Assembly (NCBI RefSeq): GCF_008831285.2
Contig: NC_045151.1
Span: 7,517,682 to 7,581,681 of the forward strand
Direction: 5' to 3'
DNA length: 64,000 nt
From: Nymphaea colorata
Taxonomy: Eukaryota; Streptophyta; Magnoliopsida; Nymphaeales; Nymphaeaceae
Shown: in pieces, positions 13,701 to 27,200 of the stretch
Layout: each line of letters starts with the position of its first letter
Numbering within the stretch: the first letter of the stretch is position 1
Notes under the pieces: generated by a model
Seen by the model: the letters and a program-made list of their open reading frames with translations, nothing else
The model's database searches: none
Told to the model about the DNA's origin: nothing
Position numbers and translations under genes: made by a program

Positions 13701-16700
13701 ACGGTAGTTGGCTTTACAACTGGGCTGAATGTTTCAAAGTAGTTGATGCCTTCAATTTGATCATAGCCTTTGGTGACCAATCGAGCTTTGTAACGCTCCA
13801 AAGTTCCATCAGGTTTATGTTTAACCTTGAAGATCCATTTACACCTTATAATGGTAAATGTCCGGTCAGGTGGGACAAGAGTCTACGTTCCATTTTGATG
13901 AAGAGCTTGCATCTCCTTGGCCATTGCCTCTTGCCAATGGGCTGACTTGAGCACTTGGACATAAGTTTTTGGTTCTTGGTCGGAGCAAAATTGAGTGACG
14001 AGCAGTGGGAAGTAGGTAGGACCTTGAAAAAGGGAGTTTGGGTCTTCTCGTACCATCTTGTGAATGAGTTATCATACTATGGGTTCGAAGAGATGGCATT
14101 TGAATTTCTGTAGATGGTGGTAAGGATGACTCGGTGGCCATAAGCGGTGCAGATTGAGTGACATTTGGTTCACATGTAGGACTGGTTTGATTTGATGGAG
14201 GCTTACCAAAGGTAGAGTTGGTTAATGAAGGGAACGCAGGTAAAATAACAGCTATTGGTATGGTGGTAGGATGGGTAACATCCCAGTGAACAACTTCGAG
14301 AGGTTTAGTGGCCTTGTGATCAGATTGAACAAAAGGAAGTACATGTGATTTCCCAGATTGACAAGCATCTCAAAAATTGTTCTCTTTGACATCATAATCA
14401 AAAGGAAGTTTAAAATGTCTCAAAATAAAATTAACAGTATTCAAGGCAGGGTGTCCAAGTCTAGCGTGCCATCTACGAAATAACTTACGTCCGTTCTCCA
14501 TAGAATGCCACCTTCTCAATTTGAGGATTATTGATTTCTGGTTGTGGGAGTTGGAGACAATAGAGCCCATTTTCACGCTTTTCGTGAAGTAGCACCACCC
14601 CTGTACTCTGGTCCTTCACCACACAATGATCAGCAGAAAATTCAAAAACAACTTGATCATCTTTGCAGTATTTATTCACAGATAACAGATTATGAACTAT
14701 TTTAGCGGCATGAAGAATATCACGTAAAGCGTTACATCAACCCAATCATGGAAGGGTATCTTTCCTTTTGTTTACAATTCGGTTTATTCATACATTGGGA
14801 TTTGATTTCCTTAGTTGGTTAGATAGTTTCTTCTTTCTTGTCGCTGTAATGATGGGATATTATCGTTGATGCTGATTTCCTTTTTCCTCAATTCTCTTTC
14901 CTTTTTCTTCAGCTCGATGTTGTCTGCCTTGCCTTTGTGGTGCGTTTCCAAGATCAGCTCCAGATTTGGATCTCGTTAGATCTGATACGCTAAGAGGAGG
15001 ATCGAAATGGATTTACAAAGTCAAACATAAACCTGATGGCAGTGTGGAAAGATACAAGGCAAGATTCGTGGCACGAGGATTCACGCAGCAATATGGAGAA
15101 GATATGATGAGACATTCAGCCCTGTGATCAAAACGGGAACGATCCATGTGATTATATCATTGTCAGTTGAATATGGATGGAGACTACATCAAATGGACAT
15201 GAAGAATGCTTTTCTTCATGGTGATTTGAGGGACATTAGAGAAAAGATTAAAAATATCAATGTTAATATGCGATAATCAAAGCGCTATTAACATTGCTTT
15301 TAATCCTATACAGCATGGTCGAACAAAGCACATTGAGATTGATCAACATTTTATTAGACAAAAAGTGGAAGACAAGGAGATTCGGCCTATTTATGTTCGT
15401 ACAGATGAATACACAATTTATGAACGAAGCAACGATTTTGGTTTCTAAAAGGCAAGTTGTACATGGTGCAAAACCATATACAACTTGAGGGAGGATGATA
15501 AGATGTTGGATCTAATATGATCCAAATCCAACACGTCTAACTATGTCTGATCACATTTATCTAAGCAGGGTTATGATTGTAATTTTTGTAATTGTTTTAT
15601 TCTAGACTCTAGATTATTGTGTTGCTTCACTCTAGACTCTAGATTATTGTGATTGTTTCATTCTAGATTCTTGTAAATTGTGTAAAGGGATCATTATAAA
15701 AATGAACAGCGTGAGAATGCAAAGACTCACCTCCCTTTCTCATTTCTCTTTTCTTGTTCTCTCTCTTAACCTTCCCTTTCCTGAAACTGATCGTGGGTTA
15801 TAGTTTGGTACCCAAAATCTTACAAAACCTACTAACCTGGGGTTCAAGACTGTCATGAAAACATTTGTTCCTAAGAGGCCACGTATTCCAGCAAACAATT
15901 AAGAAGGTCATCCTCCAGCACTGACGCCTCCACTTCCCTGGGATCCTTGCTTGCAGCCATCTCTTGAACTCATCTACAATCTTGTCTTGGGGGAATTTAA
16001 CTCTACCAAACTTTGTAGCAATATACCTCCAAACCTCCTCTGCTAATTTACATTTTATCAAGACATAGGCATTTGTCTCCTCAGCACAACGGCAAAAGGA
16101 ACAACAGTTTGCTAGTTGAATCCCAGCCTTATGAATCCTATCAAGGGTGGGTAGCCTGCCTTCACAAGCAATGTAGGAATGCCAACAGCTCTTGAACAGG
16201 GCGTGGCTAGTCCAAATCTTCTTCCGCCACCATTCTCTAGTACCCTGAGCTCTACATTTCTTGATAATCTCTCCTACCTTGAAGCTCTCCTTTCCACCAT
16301 CACTCAAACTAAAGCATCCTCAGTATCCCTTAGCCTAATGTTAGCAATGGACACTCCAAGATGCGTAGCAATGGCAAGGGACGGACTATCCTGGTTAGCA
16401 CCAGTTTGCTCTTGAATACTGATTTTAAAATCACTACAAATCATACACATATCCATTCCCATCAACTCTATTGACGAGGACTTGTCCTAGCCATCGATCT
16501 ATCAAAAACCTGGTCCGTTCTCCATTTCCAACTTTCCACTCAACTTTGTTTTGGATCCAGCTCCATCCCCATCGCAGACCTTTCCAGCCCCAGCTCTGAT
16601 TAGGGAATCGTTTGACTATCCAAAGAGTATGAGAAATCAAATACTTATCCTTAAACAAGTTAGCCCAAGGATCCCAACTGGTCAAAAGTCGACAACACCT

Positions 16701-19700
16701 GCTGGCTAGCATCGCTTTGTTCACTTCCTCCATCCTTCTTATCCCAACTCCTCATTCCTCTAAAGGACGACAGTCGCTCCCATTTAACTAGATGCATGTG
16801 TCTTGATCCATCTTCGTCATTCCACAAGAACTTAATACAAGCTTGTTTGATTATCTTTAAGACGACCTTTGGAATCTAAATGCCATCATCCAATAATAAG
16901 GCAAGGTCATCGACACATACCGAATGATGCAGAGACGGCCCGCGTAGGACAAGGTCCGAGTCTTCCATCCAGCCAACCTCTTTTCCACCTCAGTGAGGAG
17001 TGGCAAGCAAAGATCTTCTGTAAGATTTTCCAAAAACAAAGGTAACCCAAGATACTTCGAGGGGAGGTCCCCAATAGACCATTGTAAAATACTTTGAATT
17101 TCCCACGTGTGGCAGTCGTCCATGGTTCTAGCAAAAATCTCAGACCTTTGTTTGTTCACCTTCATACCAGCATCACATTCAAAGTACTTCAAAATAACTT
17201 GTATAGTACTAATAGTTCTCTTGGTGGCCTTAACCACCATAATCACATCGTTAGCAAACAATATAGCACATCCATTTGGCCTCACTCGACGAATTTTAGG
17301 AACAATGATGTTTTTGTTAATCGTTTCCTTGATAAGTCATCTACTGAACATTTCCATAACAATGAGGAAAAGATAGGGGGACAAGGAATCACCTTGTCGC
17401 AGCCCACGCCTCCTATCAAGTTTCTATCCCATCCTACCATTCATAAGAATTCCATAAGACGCATAGATTACACACTTCATGATTCTAGAATTCCAACTGG
17501 GATGAAAGCCCAAAAAGTGCAGCTAAGAAGGCCCAGGGAACCCTATCATAAGTTTTCATCAAATCAAGTTTAAGACAACAACCTCTTTTGTCCCAGAACT
17601 CCTTAGAATTGATGGTCTCATTTACCCACATCATGTTGTCATGGATATGTCTCCCTTTCGAAAAGGTTGTTTGGTTAACATTGATAATACAGCTCAGGAT
17701 GCCCCTCAATCTATTGACAATAACCTTCACAATGATCTTATATATAGTGTTGCATAAGGAGATGGGTCTGAAATCTTCAACTTTCTTGGAATTTTCTTTC
17801 TTAGATATGAGGCAAATAATAGTTTCATTGATACTCTTCACCATTTTCCCAGACGAGAAAAAGTCTTGCACAACATTCACCACGTCAGTCTTTACCATCG
17901 CCCAACACTCCTGATAGAAATAATTAAGAAAGCCATCCGAACCGACTGCACTGTCCTTATCTAAACTCCACACTGTTGTAGTTACCTCCTCCTCCAAGAC
18001 AGTCTGAAGAAGCTGCTCATTTTCAGATTTTGTGAGCCTAGCTATGTTATCAATACCTTCAAACAAATATCCTTGCGCTTCGTCCTTAGCTAGGACCTCC
18101 TTCAAATAAGCAGTGCACACTTCAAGTATCTGCTCACTATGCACATATTCCATGCCATCGCATTCTAGACTTCTAATCTTATGTTTAGCTTGTCTAGATT
18201 TAGCCATCGCATGAAAAAAGGAAGTGTTTTTATCACCCTCCACAAGCCATTGAATGTGAGACCTTTGCTTCTACATTACTTTTTCCATGAGGAGGGCCTA
18301 AGGTAACGGCTGCCTCACCCCATGTTCTTTGTCTAGCACACCTTCAATTCTTTGATCCACACGATCCCTGCAAACCTCCAATCTACTTTGAAGGTTAGCA
18401 ATGTTATCATTAAGTTTGCCAAAGGAATTCCTGTTCCAAAGTAAAAGGATCATTCTCAGTCGATTAAGCTTAACTAGGAGGCGCATCATGGAACACCCTC
18501 TGGCCTCACCTCTCCAAGCTTCCAAAATCACTGCTTTGCCTTATTTGGCCATCAACCAAGGCTTAAAGAATCTAAACAGCTTCTTACCCCTGTGATCATC
18601 TCTAATGTACCTGGTCTTGTAGACTAGCTCACAGTGGTCTGAAGTAGCGGACATCAAAACCTTTATGCTGCCCTCACCTCCAAAGCTGGTCTGCCACTCA
18701 TCGTTCACAAGACACCAATCCAGCTTGCATTGCACTAAATCTTGTCCTTGTCCATTATTCGACCACATATATCTCTTATTTTTGTCTTCAACGTCCTTTA
18801 ACCTGCAAGCAAAAATGAAACGCGTAAAGGAAATACAAGAACCAGCTGATGGTGCTGATCCCGATCTGTTATGACTGCTCAACATGGCGTTAAAATCGCC
18901 AATGATGAGCAATGGCCCTTAAACTCTAGACACAAGAGCCTCTAGTTGGTAAAAACTTTGCAACCTTTCCCCAAACCTTGGTGGCAGGTAGACACCAAAC
19001 ACAACAAAAATTTTATTGTCTGCTAATCTACGAAAGGAGACACCAACCCAGTTATGATCAGCAACCACATAAGAAGCTTTCATCTCCTCCTCTTTCCACA
19101 AGCATAAGACTCTAACTACACCATCTGAACCCTCAGCATTAGACACATGTCTATATCCATGGTATCTCTCCATGATTACCTTCATCTTGTGAGTGGTAAT
19201 CATCGAGTCAAGAACAAACCCAACTGAGGGATTAAACTTTTTGAAATGAAGACTCAATTCTTGTTGGGCAGGCCTCGTAGCAAGACCTCTGCCTCTTAGC
19301 AAGACCTCTATATTCCAACTAAAGATTTTCATGAGTAGGAAGACCCAATACCTCGCCAACATTACTATCAGACCCAAGGACCATGACATTATCATTCCCT
19401 CCATTACCCTCATCTTGAGGAAATCAGGGCATGATTCACATTCTCATTCACCATTTTCCTCTTCTTGGAGCCATTACATCTATGAGCAAGGGCATCTTCC
19501 AAACTAACCAGTGTTACAGGAGGCCGACCTTTCTTCCCCTTGTTCCAAACCTTGTAGACTTCTTGGTCCACCTCTTCCTTTCATCTCATGCCTCCACTTG
19601 ACTGCCTTCAAGGGCTGATACCTGTTCAGGGCCTTCCTTTATAGACATGTCGCCTTCCATCTCCTTGGCCGAGAAGCAGTCCTTGGACCCAGATGTGAAC

Positions 19701-22700
19701 ATGAACCTCGATGGGCCTGCCTGTTCACGAGTGTTGTCTACTGCTGTCCTTTTAATACTGAAAAAAGGATTAGACATCCATTTTCAGTACCTTCAATCTT
19801 GGTTTCCTCTCCCTGGCCAGATGTAGCATTCTTCCCCCCTTTCATCCCTCTTTTATTATACTTCTTGCATTCATTATCACCAGACTTCCTTACATCCTTC
19901 TACTGGCTAGAGGTTGCACTCCCATCTCCGTCAGTGCGAGATGGAGTAGCTTCCAGTTCCCGAACAGGCTGGATGCCTCTCCCTTCAACCTTATCAAATT
20001 GGTTGCTAAACGCTGCAAATATGTTAGTCTAAGGGTCCCGCCCTCCAGACTCACTTCTTTGGAATAGGGATGTGCACATAGTCCACAACAAAATGGAGTA
20101 ATAAGAAAGAAAACATCAGCACATACTAGAAAGTGCTATGAGTATGATGCCTGATGGTAATATTCCCGTGAGCCTTTTGGATAGAAGCTTACCATGCATT
20201 GGTTTATATTATAAATCGTCTTCACATGCCCATGTTAGACCAGAAGTCTCCTAACTATATTTTGTTCGAGCAACAACCATCTTATGATGAATTGCATGTT
20301 CTTGGCAGCATATGTTATGTGCACATTGGCTCCTCGTGAAATAAGTTTTAGCCTTTTATGACAAGGTTGTTAAATGCAAATTTGTGGGGATATGCAGACT
20401 AGTATAAAGGAAATTGGTGCTATGATTTTGGTGCAAGGCATATTAGAACATCTAAGAACGTAGTTTTTGATGAGCAAGACTTCGAGTTGCATAAGATAGA
20501 TAAGTTGTATGCCCAGACACCAAAGACGTATGATCCAAGGAGAAGTGCAGATCTATTTGCCTGATTGGACAGATTTGTCAGCCGAATTGCTCCTATGTGG
20601 GTGCCAGTGAGTTTTTTGTCGAGTCACCTCCTATTGAGTCACCTATTGAGCCACCCATTGAACCACCTCATGTTGAATGTTTCTCTGGGCAAGTATGTAG
20701 AAAAGGATCCTTCCGCTTGGGTGTGCAAACTAAAGAAATCGTTGAATGGATTAAAACAAGTGTCCCACTCTTGGCTCGAAAGTTTTCCTTTACATATTCA
20801 GGGTTATGATTTTAGAAGACAGTTCACTGGATCATTCTCTATTTGTCTATCAAGAGAATGGTATTATCACTCTTCTTCTTATATATGTGGATGATCTTGC
20901 ACTAACTGGGAACTCAGATAACCATGTACAAGAAGTAAAATTTTTCACGAAAGCTTTTAAGATGAAGAATCTAGGAGACTTCAGATATTTTCTTGACATG
21001 GAGGTTGATGATCAAGGAGATAAGTTGTCAATCATGCAACAGTGCACTCTTGATTTATTGGAGAAAGTAGCTATGATGAATTGCAAACCAGTAAACACTT
21101 CAAGTGTATTACACCAGAGATTGGAGAGCCTTATGACAATCAGACACGGAGTAACTAGTTGAGTCCCACATCACTGGGTTTTAAAACATTGACTGCTACA
21201 AGTTCCGTTAAGAAGGATGGCTAAATGCAACTCTGGGGCATGCATCTGCCACGTAAAACCATATTCACCAAAAGCCAAAAGACTAGAGCACTAGTTGAAG
21301 TACTCCCAAAAAGGATATCGAACTTTTGTGTATGATCATGACTGAGAGAATCACCACTTCATTCAAGAACACAAGGACAGAGTAAGAAACCCACAAATAG
21401 TATAACAAACAACAGTCATCAAATATAACACAACACTTGACAAACGACAAGCTATGCTCAGAAATATGGAAAGACTTGAACAAAACTTGTGATAATTGAA
21501 ACTGGAAAATTATTGCCAGTCTTTAAGAAACAACATTCTCAATTGATGCTTGATACGAGAATAAATACCATGGTGTGACCAATATCCGGATGGGTGTGAG
21601 GGACAATGTATTCAACAGATGGTCCTGCTACGCCATGACTGTAAATGCCAGTAGAAGGAGATTGAGGTTGCATCGGCATGTGAGACTGATTTTGATGTTC
21701 ATCTGTCCCAGCACTATCTGAGCTTGGCATGGAGGGAAAGAATGAAACAGAGCTCCAAATCAGAAACTTAATTTGGACAGACCAAGTAGGAATTTTCACT
21801 TCCTTCCCTTGTTCTCCAGTTCTACAATGAGGCTATTATTAACTACCACAAACAATAATCAATCAACAAAAGCAAACTGGTCAACAACTTTGCAGAAACC
21901 AGCTCAGAAAATTACGGAGAACTGAATTAAACTTGAAAAACGAGGTTCTTCATTAGTTTTTTTTGTCACGTAGAGTATAGGTCATTGTTCCGCATCACTG
22001 TCAAAGCACCCATTGATATATAACTTACACAAGGTGTTGTAAGTTCTAAGTGATTTCATAAACTGCATACACATCCTGATAGTACAGAAAGTAAGAACTG
22101 AAAATTGATTCGATAATGTTTACATAGCTTATAAGCTCTTTCAACAACTTCAATTTTAGACTCAACATGATTTATTCTTTCAAGCCATGCCAGTATACAT
22201 TCACGACTCAACTACCTCAGGAGTCAGGATTATCAATAAGATGAAATGTTATTCATTCAAGACACACTACTCCTACTCTTACAAAAGCAGTACCAGTCTC
22301 GGCCAACTTCTGTTGTTATTTTAGGTTTATCTGTGTCACATAGGTAAAGGAAAGGGTGAAAAGATGGAGCAAAGCAATTTGAAAAAGCTTGGGCACAGGA
22401 AGTAATGCAAGACGGATTAAGATTAAAAAGTCTTTACCCGTCTGCACTCACGGCTAAACTAAAACTAAACTTAAAACTAACTAAAACTCAAGCAAATGAG
22501 TAAACAAAAAGGAAGAACAGAAAAACTAAGAAAGAGCCTGCATTTTTCATTTCTTTTCAACTTTCAACTTTTCTTACAAAATGAACCCACATCCCTTTAT
22601 ATAGAGTAAGGGATGGATTGTGGATCTGGATCCAGTTACAGGTATTTAAATTTATATAGGTCCAGTTATAGAAATATGGATCTGGCTTCTGCTTCTGGCT

Positions 22701-23484
22701 CTGCATGAGGAAGATACACATACAGGGTGAACAGAACTTACAGAATTTGATCCAACCGCCTAGATAGGAAAGAGCATCTGATTTTCATTATAGAATGAAT
22801 GACACAATCTCTCTCTTCCCCCACCCAAAAAAAAAACCAAATAAAAACCACATCTTATAAAAGGTGATAATCAGACTGAATGAAAGTTGATTCAGTAAAA
22901 TAATGGACAAAAAGGCCATAAAAAGTGTTGACTGCAGCTGACACAGCTTAATGTCCACACCCATGTTTTGATGTCTTGACACAAGTGCAGCTGCCATGAG
23001 GTGTGCTCACATGACATAAATGTTTAATAAGATGTACAATTACCAATTCCCTTGTGAAGTACTCTATCCATTTTGTCAAAGGCATTTCTTCACCATTTCA
23101 TCTCTTATAAAAAGGTCAAGAATTTGTGAATTTATATTCCAAAAGAAATTGAATTTTTTATGTTTTTTTTCCTCCCACCCTCTCATCTATTCTTTCAATT
23201 CCTCCACCCCCTCGACCAAAAAAACTCCTTCCTCCCCATCCTCCTCACCTTCTGCCTCTCCAAAAACCAAGGGGGAGGGGGGAAGGGACTTGTCTGGATA
23301 CCTATAGGAAAATTGAAATCAGCCAGCTACCACTGGGGTTGGACAGTTATTTTTTATTGTGTTGCTAAAAAATGTCGCAAACTGGTCACTGTAAATGAAT
23401 CTTTTACAATGCTTTTTAGTGACAAAAAATAACCATCTGGCCGCAAAGGTAGCCGGCTGATCTTTTTCTCTCTCTCTCTCTCTA

Positions 23485-23528
<44 letters not shown>

Positions 23529-23816
23529 ATTGGTAGAAACTAGACCAATAGATCAGGGACAAAAACCAAACCTTTAAACATGGTATTTAAAGTGTTTTTT
23601 CTTTTAATCCAACCTTACCAATATGACCTTAAGGACAGGTTGATGCAAAATACATATTAAGTAGATCAATTTTTTTGTTTTAATAGTGTTTTTATAATAA
23701 GCAAAAATAAATGGTTCTCATAGCATCAACATTTTGATAATAGAAAAATCAACATTTTTTTAGCAAAAAATTAAATGGTCTGGTTTTTATCCCGGACCTA
23801 AACGTCTGGTTTTGAC

Positions 23817-23886
<70 letters not shown>

Positions 23887-24210
23887 TGCATATATTTGGA
23901 ATGTGGATGTCTATATGTATGTATGTATATATAAATGCATATTTGTATGTGTGTATGTATGTATGGATGTTAAACCATCTATTGGGACTTCCAACAGCTT
24001 GCTCCTTAGTTTTCGTCATTTCTTGCACACTGTATTTGCATATGTCACCTTTGTACATTCTGCTTATGCATGTTATCAGGCACTTCTGTGAGCGATAAAA
24101 AGTTCTTAGTCAAGTTGTGAGCTAAATAGATGGCTTAATGTCTTATGACAGTTTTTAGCGACACAACATAAAAAAAACACCATCCAGCCAAAGAGGTAGC
24201 CAGTTGATTT

Positions 24211-24245
<35 letters not shown>

Positions 24246-27200
24246 TGTATATATACATTACATATATATAGATATATGGTTGTTTATGTGTATGCATGTA
24301 TGTATGGCATATTTGGCTGCTGAACTATCTATTGGGACTTCCAACAGCTTGCTCCTTAGCTTTCATCATCATTTCTTGCACACTGCATTTGTATGTTACC
24401 TCTGTACGTTCTGCATATGCATGTTATCATGCACCGATCTGAGCAATAACAGTTCTTGTTCAAGTTGTGAGCTCAAGAGACAGATTGAGGGATTCTTTGT
24501 TTTAGTCCTTTGTGACTTGTTTGTTTGAGAACCTTATGTTACTCAAGATTTTGCTCTTTAAGAAATTCTTGCATAGTAAGAGAGATCAGTTCAAGAAGGA
24601 TGGCTACATACTGCAGATATCCAAGTTGTTTCCTCGTGAACCATACTAGCCCCATATTTCTCTGATATTGCTATGATGAGTCCCTCTACCAAGTTGTTCT
24701 GTATCTAGACTTGCTTTACGATGGCTGAAAAAGGGTACATAGCTCGATGATTCAAATTTTCAAAGTACTTGACGTGGACTTGCAGCCATAGAGAAGTATG
24801 CATCCATGCCACATGAGTGTACCTCCTTGGAACCCCAATTGGTCCAAGACTATGAGAAACAAATTAATATTGCGATTCACCGAACTGTCAAATATGGTTT
24901 ATGAACACCACAGGTGCAAAAGTTGCACCTCATTTTGCAAAATTCAAAACGGCATTAGAAGAAGAATGTCTTTATGTATGACATGTATTTTACAGAAAAC
25001 ATACTTTTCTTGATTTTTCCTGATTTCTTTGTTATTTTGTCTGTTTCTTTTTTAATTTTTTGACGTTAAACATCAAGAAACATATCTATTGTAATAGTTG
25101 ATACATGTCACTGTATGCACTGCACAACATTGATTTGAACCGTCATCCTAACTAGAAGCTACAGAAATTCTGAAATGAGAACAAACTGTGTGAAAAAAGA
25201 ACAGATGCACTAGCAAAAGCTAGTACTTGGAAATTTCAACTTCTTTTCCATAGGAAAAAAGATATAGGATATGCATGGATTTTTCAAAGATAAAAATAAA
25301 ATTCAAGGGCCCTTAGGGAGATCTAAAGCAAGACTTTGAGCAAAAGGATAGTCACAAAAATATAGAATAGAATGGGAAAACCTTTGTAGTCATAGGCTCA
25401 TAGCAAAGGCCCACTATTATGGCTTTAGTAGTTATAGTATTAAAATTGATTGATGGATCAGCTAAATGCCAATAATGCTTTTGTTAATAATGATCTTAGG
25501 TGTTCTGCATGAAATCACCATCAGGTTATATGTTAAACCAAAAATTATATTGTATAGATGTGCCAAAACTGGCGCCGCACCCACATTGATGCAACGTGGG
25601 TACAGATTCAGCTCTGATGCAGCACCTGACTAGGTTAACACGAGTCCAGTGCTGCTGATCGCACCTGCTCCTTTCTCCATCCAAAAAATACTCCATTCTC
25701 TCCCTTTTTCCTTTTTTCTTTTTGTCCCATTTTTCCATCCCCTCTCTCCTCCATTTGTCATTTTCAAATTTTCAATACCCTTGCTGTCCTTTCCATCCTT
25801 GAAAAGCAAAAAGGATTACCCCTCTAACCCCTTTTCATCTTTTAAAAGGAAGGGAAAACCAGCCAATCATTCTTTTCCAAGGAGGCGACCTTCTTAAGAA
25901 AAGAAAGAAGGTGTCCTTTAAAATGGATGACCAAGCTAGCCGTCCTTTTTTAAAATATGACTAGACGGCCTATCGTCCTTAAAAAGAACCACAAGGTAGA
26001 TGTTTTAAACATAAAATGTAGTTTATTTAAATCTAAAATTTAGAAATTAGCTAAAGTAACCTTAAAATAAAATGTCATTTACAATAAAAAAAGAATATAA
26101 ACATATAAAAGTATTAAATATTTCTTCATATATATTTATCTTTACATTATTACCGCACCCACCCAAAGGCTTGACAAGGACAAGTTCAGCAAAATTATTA
26201 CTAATATTGGTTCTAGTCTTTACTGAAATTGCTTTATTTGTTAAGGAAACAATTGCAGATATCATCACTATTTTGTGTATGTAGATGACTTGATTATCAC
26301 CAGTGGTGGCAAGAAAGAAATGAACATAAAGCGAATGTTCAAGAAAACATTTGTATAACATAAAGAGAATGTTCAAGAAAACATTTGTATAACATAAAGA
26401 GAATGTTCAAGAAAACATTTATAGCCTGACATTCAACCTCAGTATGACAGCAAGAGACGGTATGTTGTTTCTTGCCTGACCAAGGCCCTACCATCAGTGT
26501 ATGTTTCAACATGAAGATGTACCAAAGGACAAAGAAGAAGACCAAGAGTAAGAGTTTGCTTAACATAGCGCAATATTCTTCCAATAGCAGACGACCCGTA
26601 CTAGGACAATGCATATATTGGCGGACTTCGTTTACTGTCAATGTCAAATCTGGTTGTGCAATAGTACAATACTGAAAGGTGCCAACTAATTAGCTATATG
26701 GTGTGGAATCAAGTAAGACTCCACCACCATGAGCAGATAATAAGTGGAAACTGACATGGGACTGGTCTAAGGCTTTGCATTAATAATGTTTGCTGTGTGA
26801 AGGAGATCAAACATGCACTTTTGCTAATAACCCTGCAGATGATAACGATGTCTCAATTCCCAAGAATTAATGCAAGGTTCCCACATCCGTGATCGCAAGT
26901 TCTTGATGAAGCTTGTGAACTACAAATGTAACCAAAGATGGATTGTTGCCAGTGTTAATGATTTCATCCACATTGATGAGTAAATAAATAATGAAGTGCT
27001 TCTAGAAGCACATGAATAAGGAAGTATCAACTTTTGATCCATGAAATCCCAATGAAAGTACGAAAGTGCTTAAGTGATGGAACCATGCTCATGAAGACTG
27101 TTTGAGCCCATAAAAGAGCTTTATGCAATTCGCAAACATGATTCAATAGAGCAAGATCTGTGAAACCTTATGTTGAACCATAGCACCCCATGAAGAAAGG

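Larger units (their letters stand above)
12095..14994 (-). mobile_element. Copia-2: internally deleted copia nested in Copia-1
   Basis: This minus-strand element has a 3' LTR at 12095-12433 and a 5' LTR at about 14731-14994. The 5' LTR is cut short: its last 70 bases or so, the primer site, gag and most of protease are missing, and the sequence jumps straight to the protease end ([19 protein letters not shown]). GAG-pre-integrase ([16 protein letters not shown]) follows, the integrase core is missing, and RT and RNase H are largely readable. Removing it brings the Copia-1 RT halves back together (near 12070 and 15000). No exact target duplication could be read. Confidence 0.85.
8687..15824 (+). 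mobile_element. Copia-1: complete Ty1/copia element, dead, with a nested copia
   Basis: The element is bounded by LTRs of 332 and 329 bp. The flanking bases GAACC (8682-8686) and AAACC (15825-15829) form a 5-bp target duplication with one mismatch. A primer site (TGGTATCAAGTC) follows the 5' LTR at 9019. A purine tract (GAGGGAGGA) precedes the 3' LTR. The domain order gag, zinc knuckle, protease, integrase, RT, RNase H is that of Ty1/copia. The coding region is full of stops, a second copia sits at 12095-14994, and the RT core is deleted near 15240. It inserted into the C-terminal coding part of the LINE. Confidence 0.9.
15825..20040 (-). mobile_element. LINE (L1-type non-LTR retrotransposon), main body
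   Basis: Minus-strand frames give, in order: an ORF1-like region (20040-19420), an apurinic endonuclease, a reverse transcriptase and a C-terminal zinc-binding RT-associated region. This is the order of plant L1 elements. There are many stops and shifts. The 3' end is separated at 8345-8686 by Copia-1. The 5' limit lies near 20040, where plus-strand copia sequence begins. Confidence 0.85.
1878..21568 (-). other. NF-YA: NF-YA intron 3 (19.7 kb), retroelement-filled
   Basis: Donor GTATTT at 21568 and acceptor TTGAGCAG at 1878 define a 19,691-bp intron. More than half is copia and LINE sequence in both orientations and in at least three nested layers, described separately. Unique stretches without any recognised feature are about 1940-3590, 5160-6230, 7770-8340 and 21170-21568. 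Confidence 0.85.

Noticed and set aside
23798-24297. Arg/Glu and Tyr/Ile repeat frames
   Set aside because: They are translations of CT and TA microsatellites.
25555-25660. Third Mutator-like element, from GCGCCGCACCCAC and GTGGGTAC words
   Set aside because: The words resemble the subterminal repeats, but no TATGTCACA end or 9-bp duplication was found nearby.
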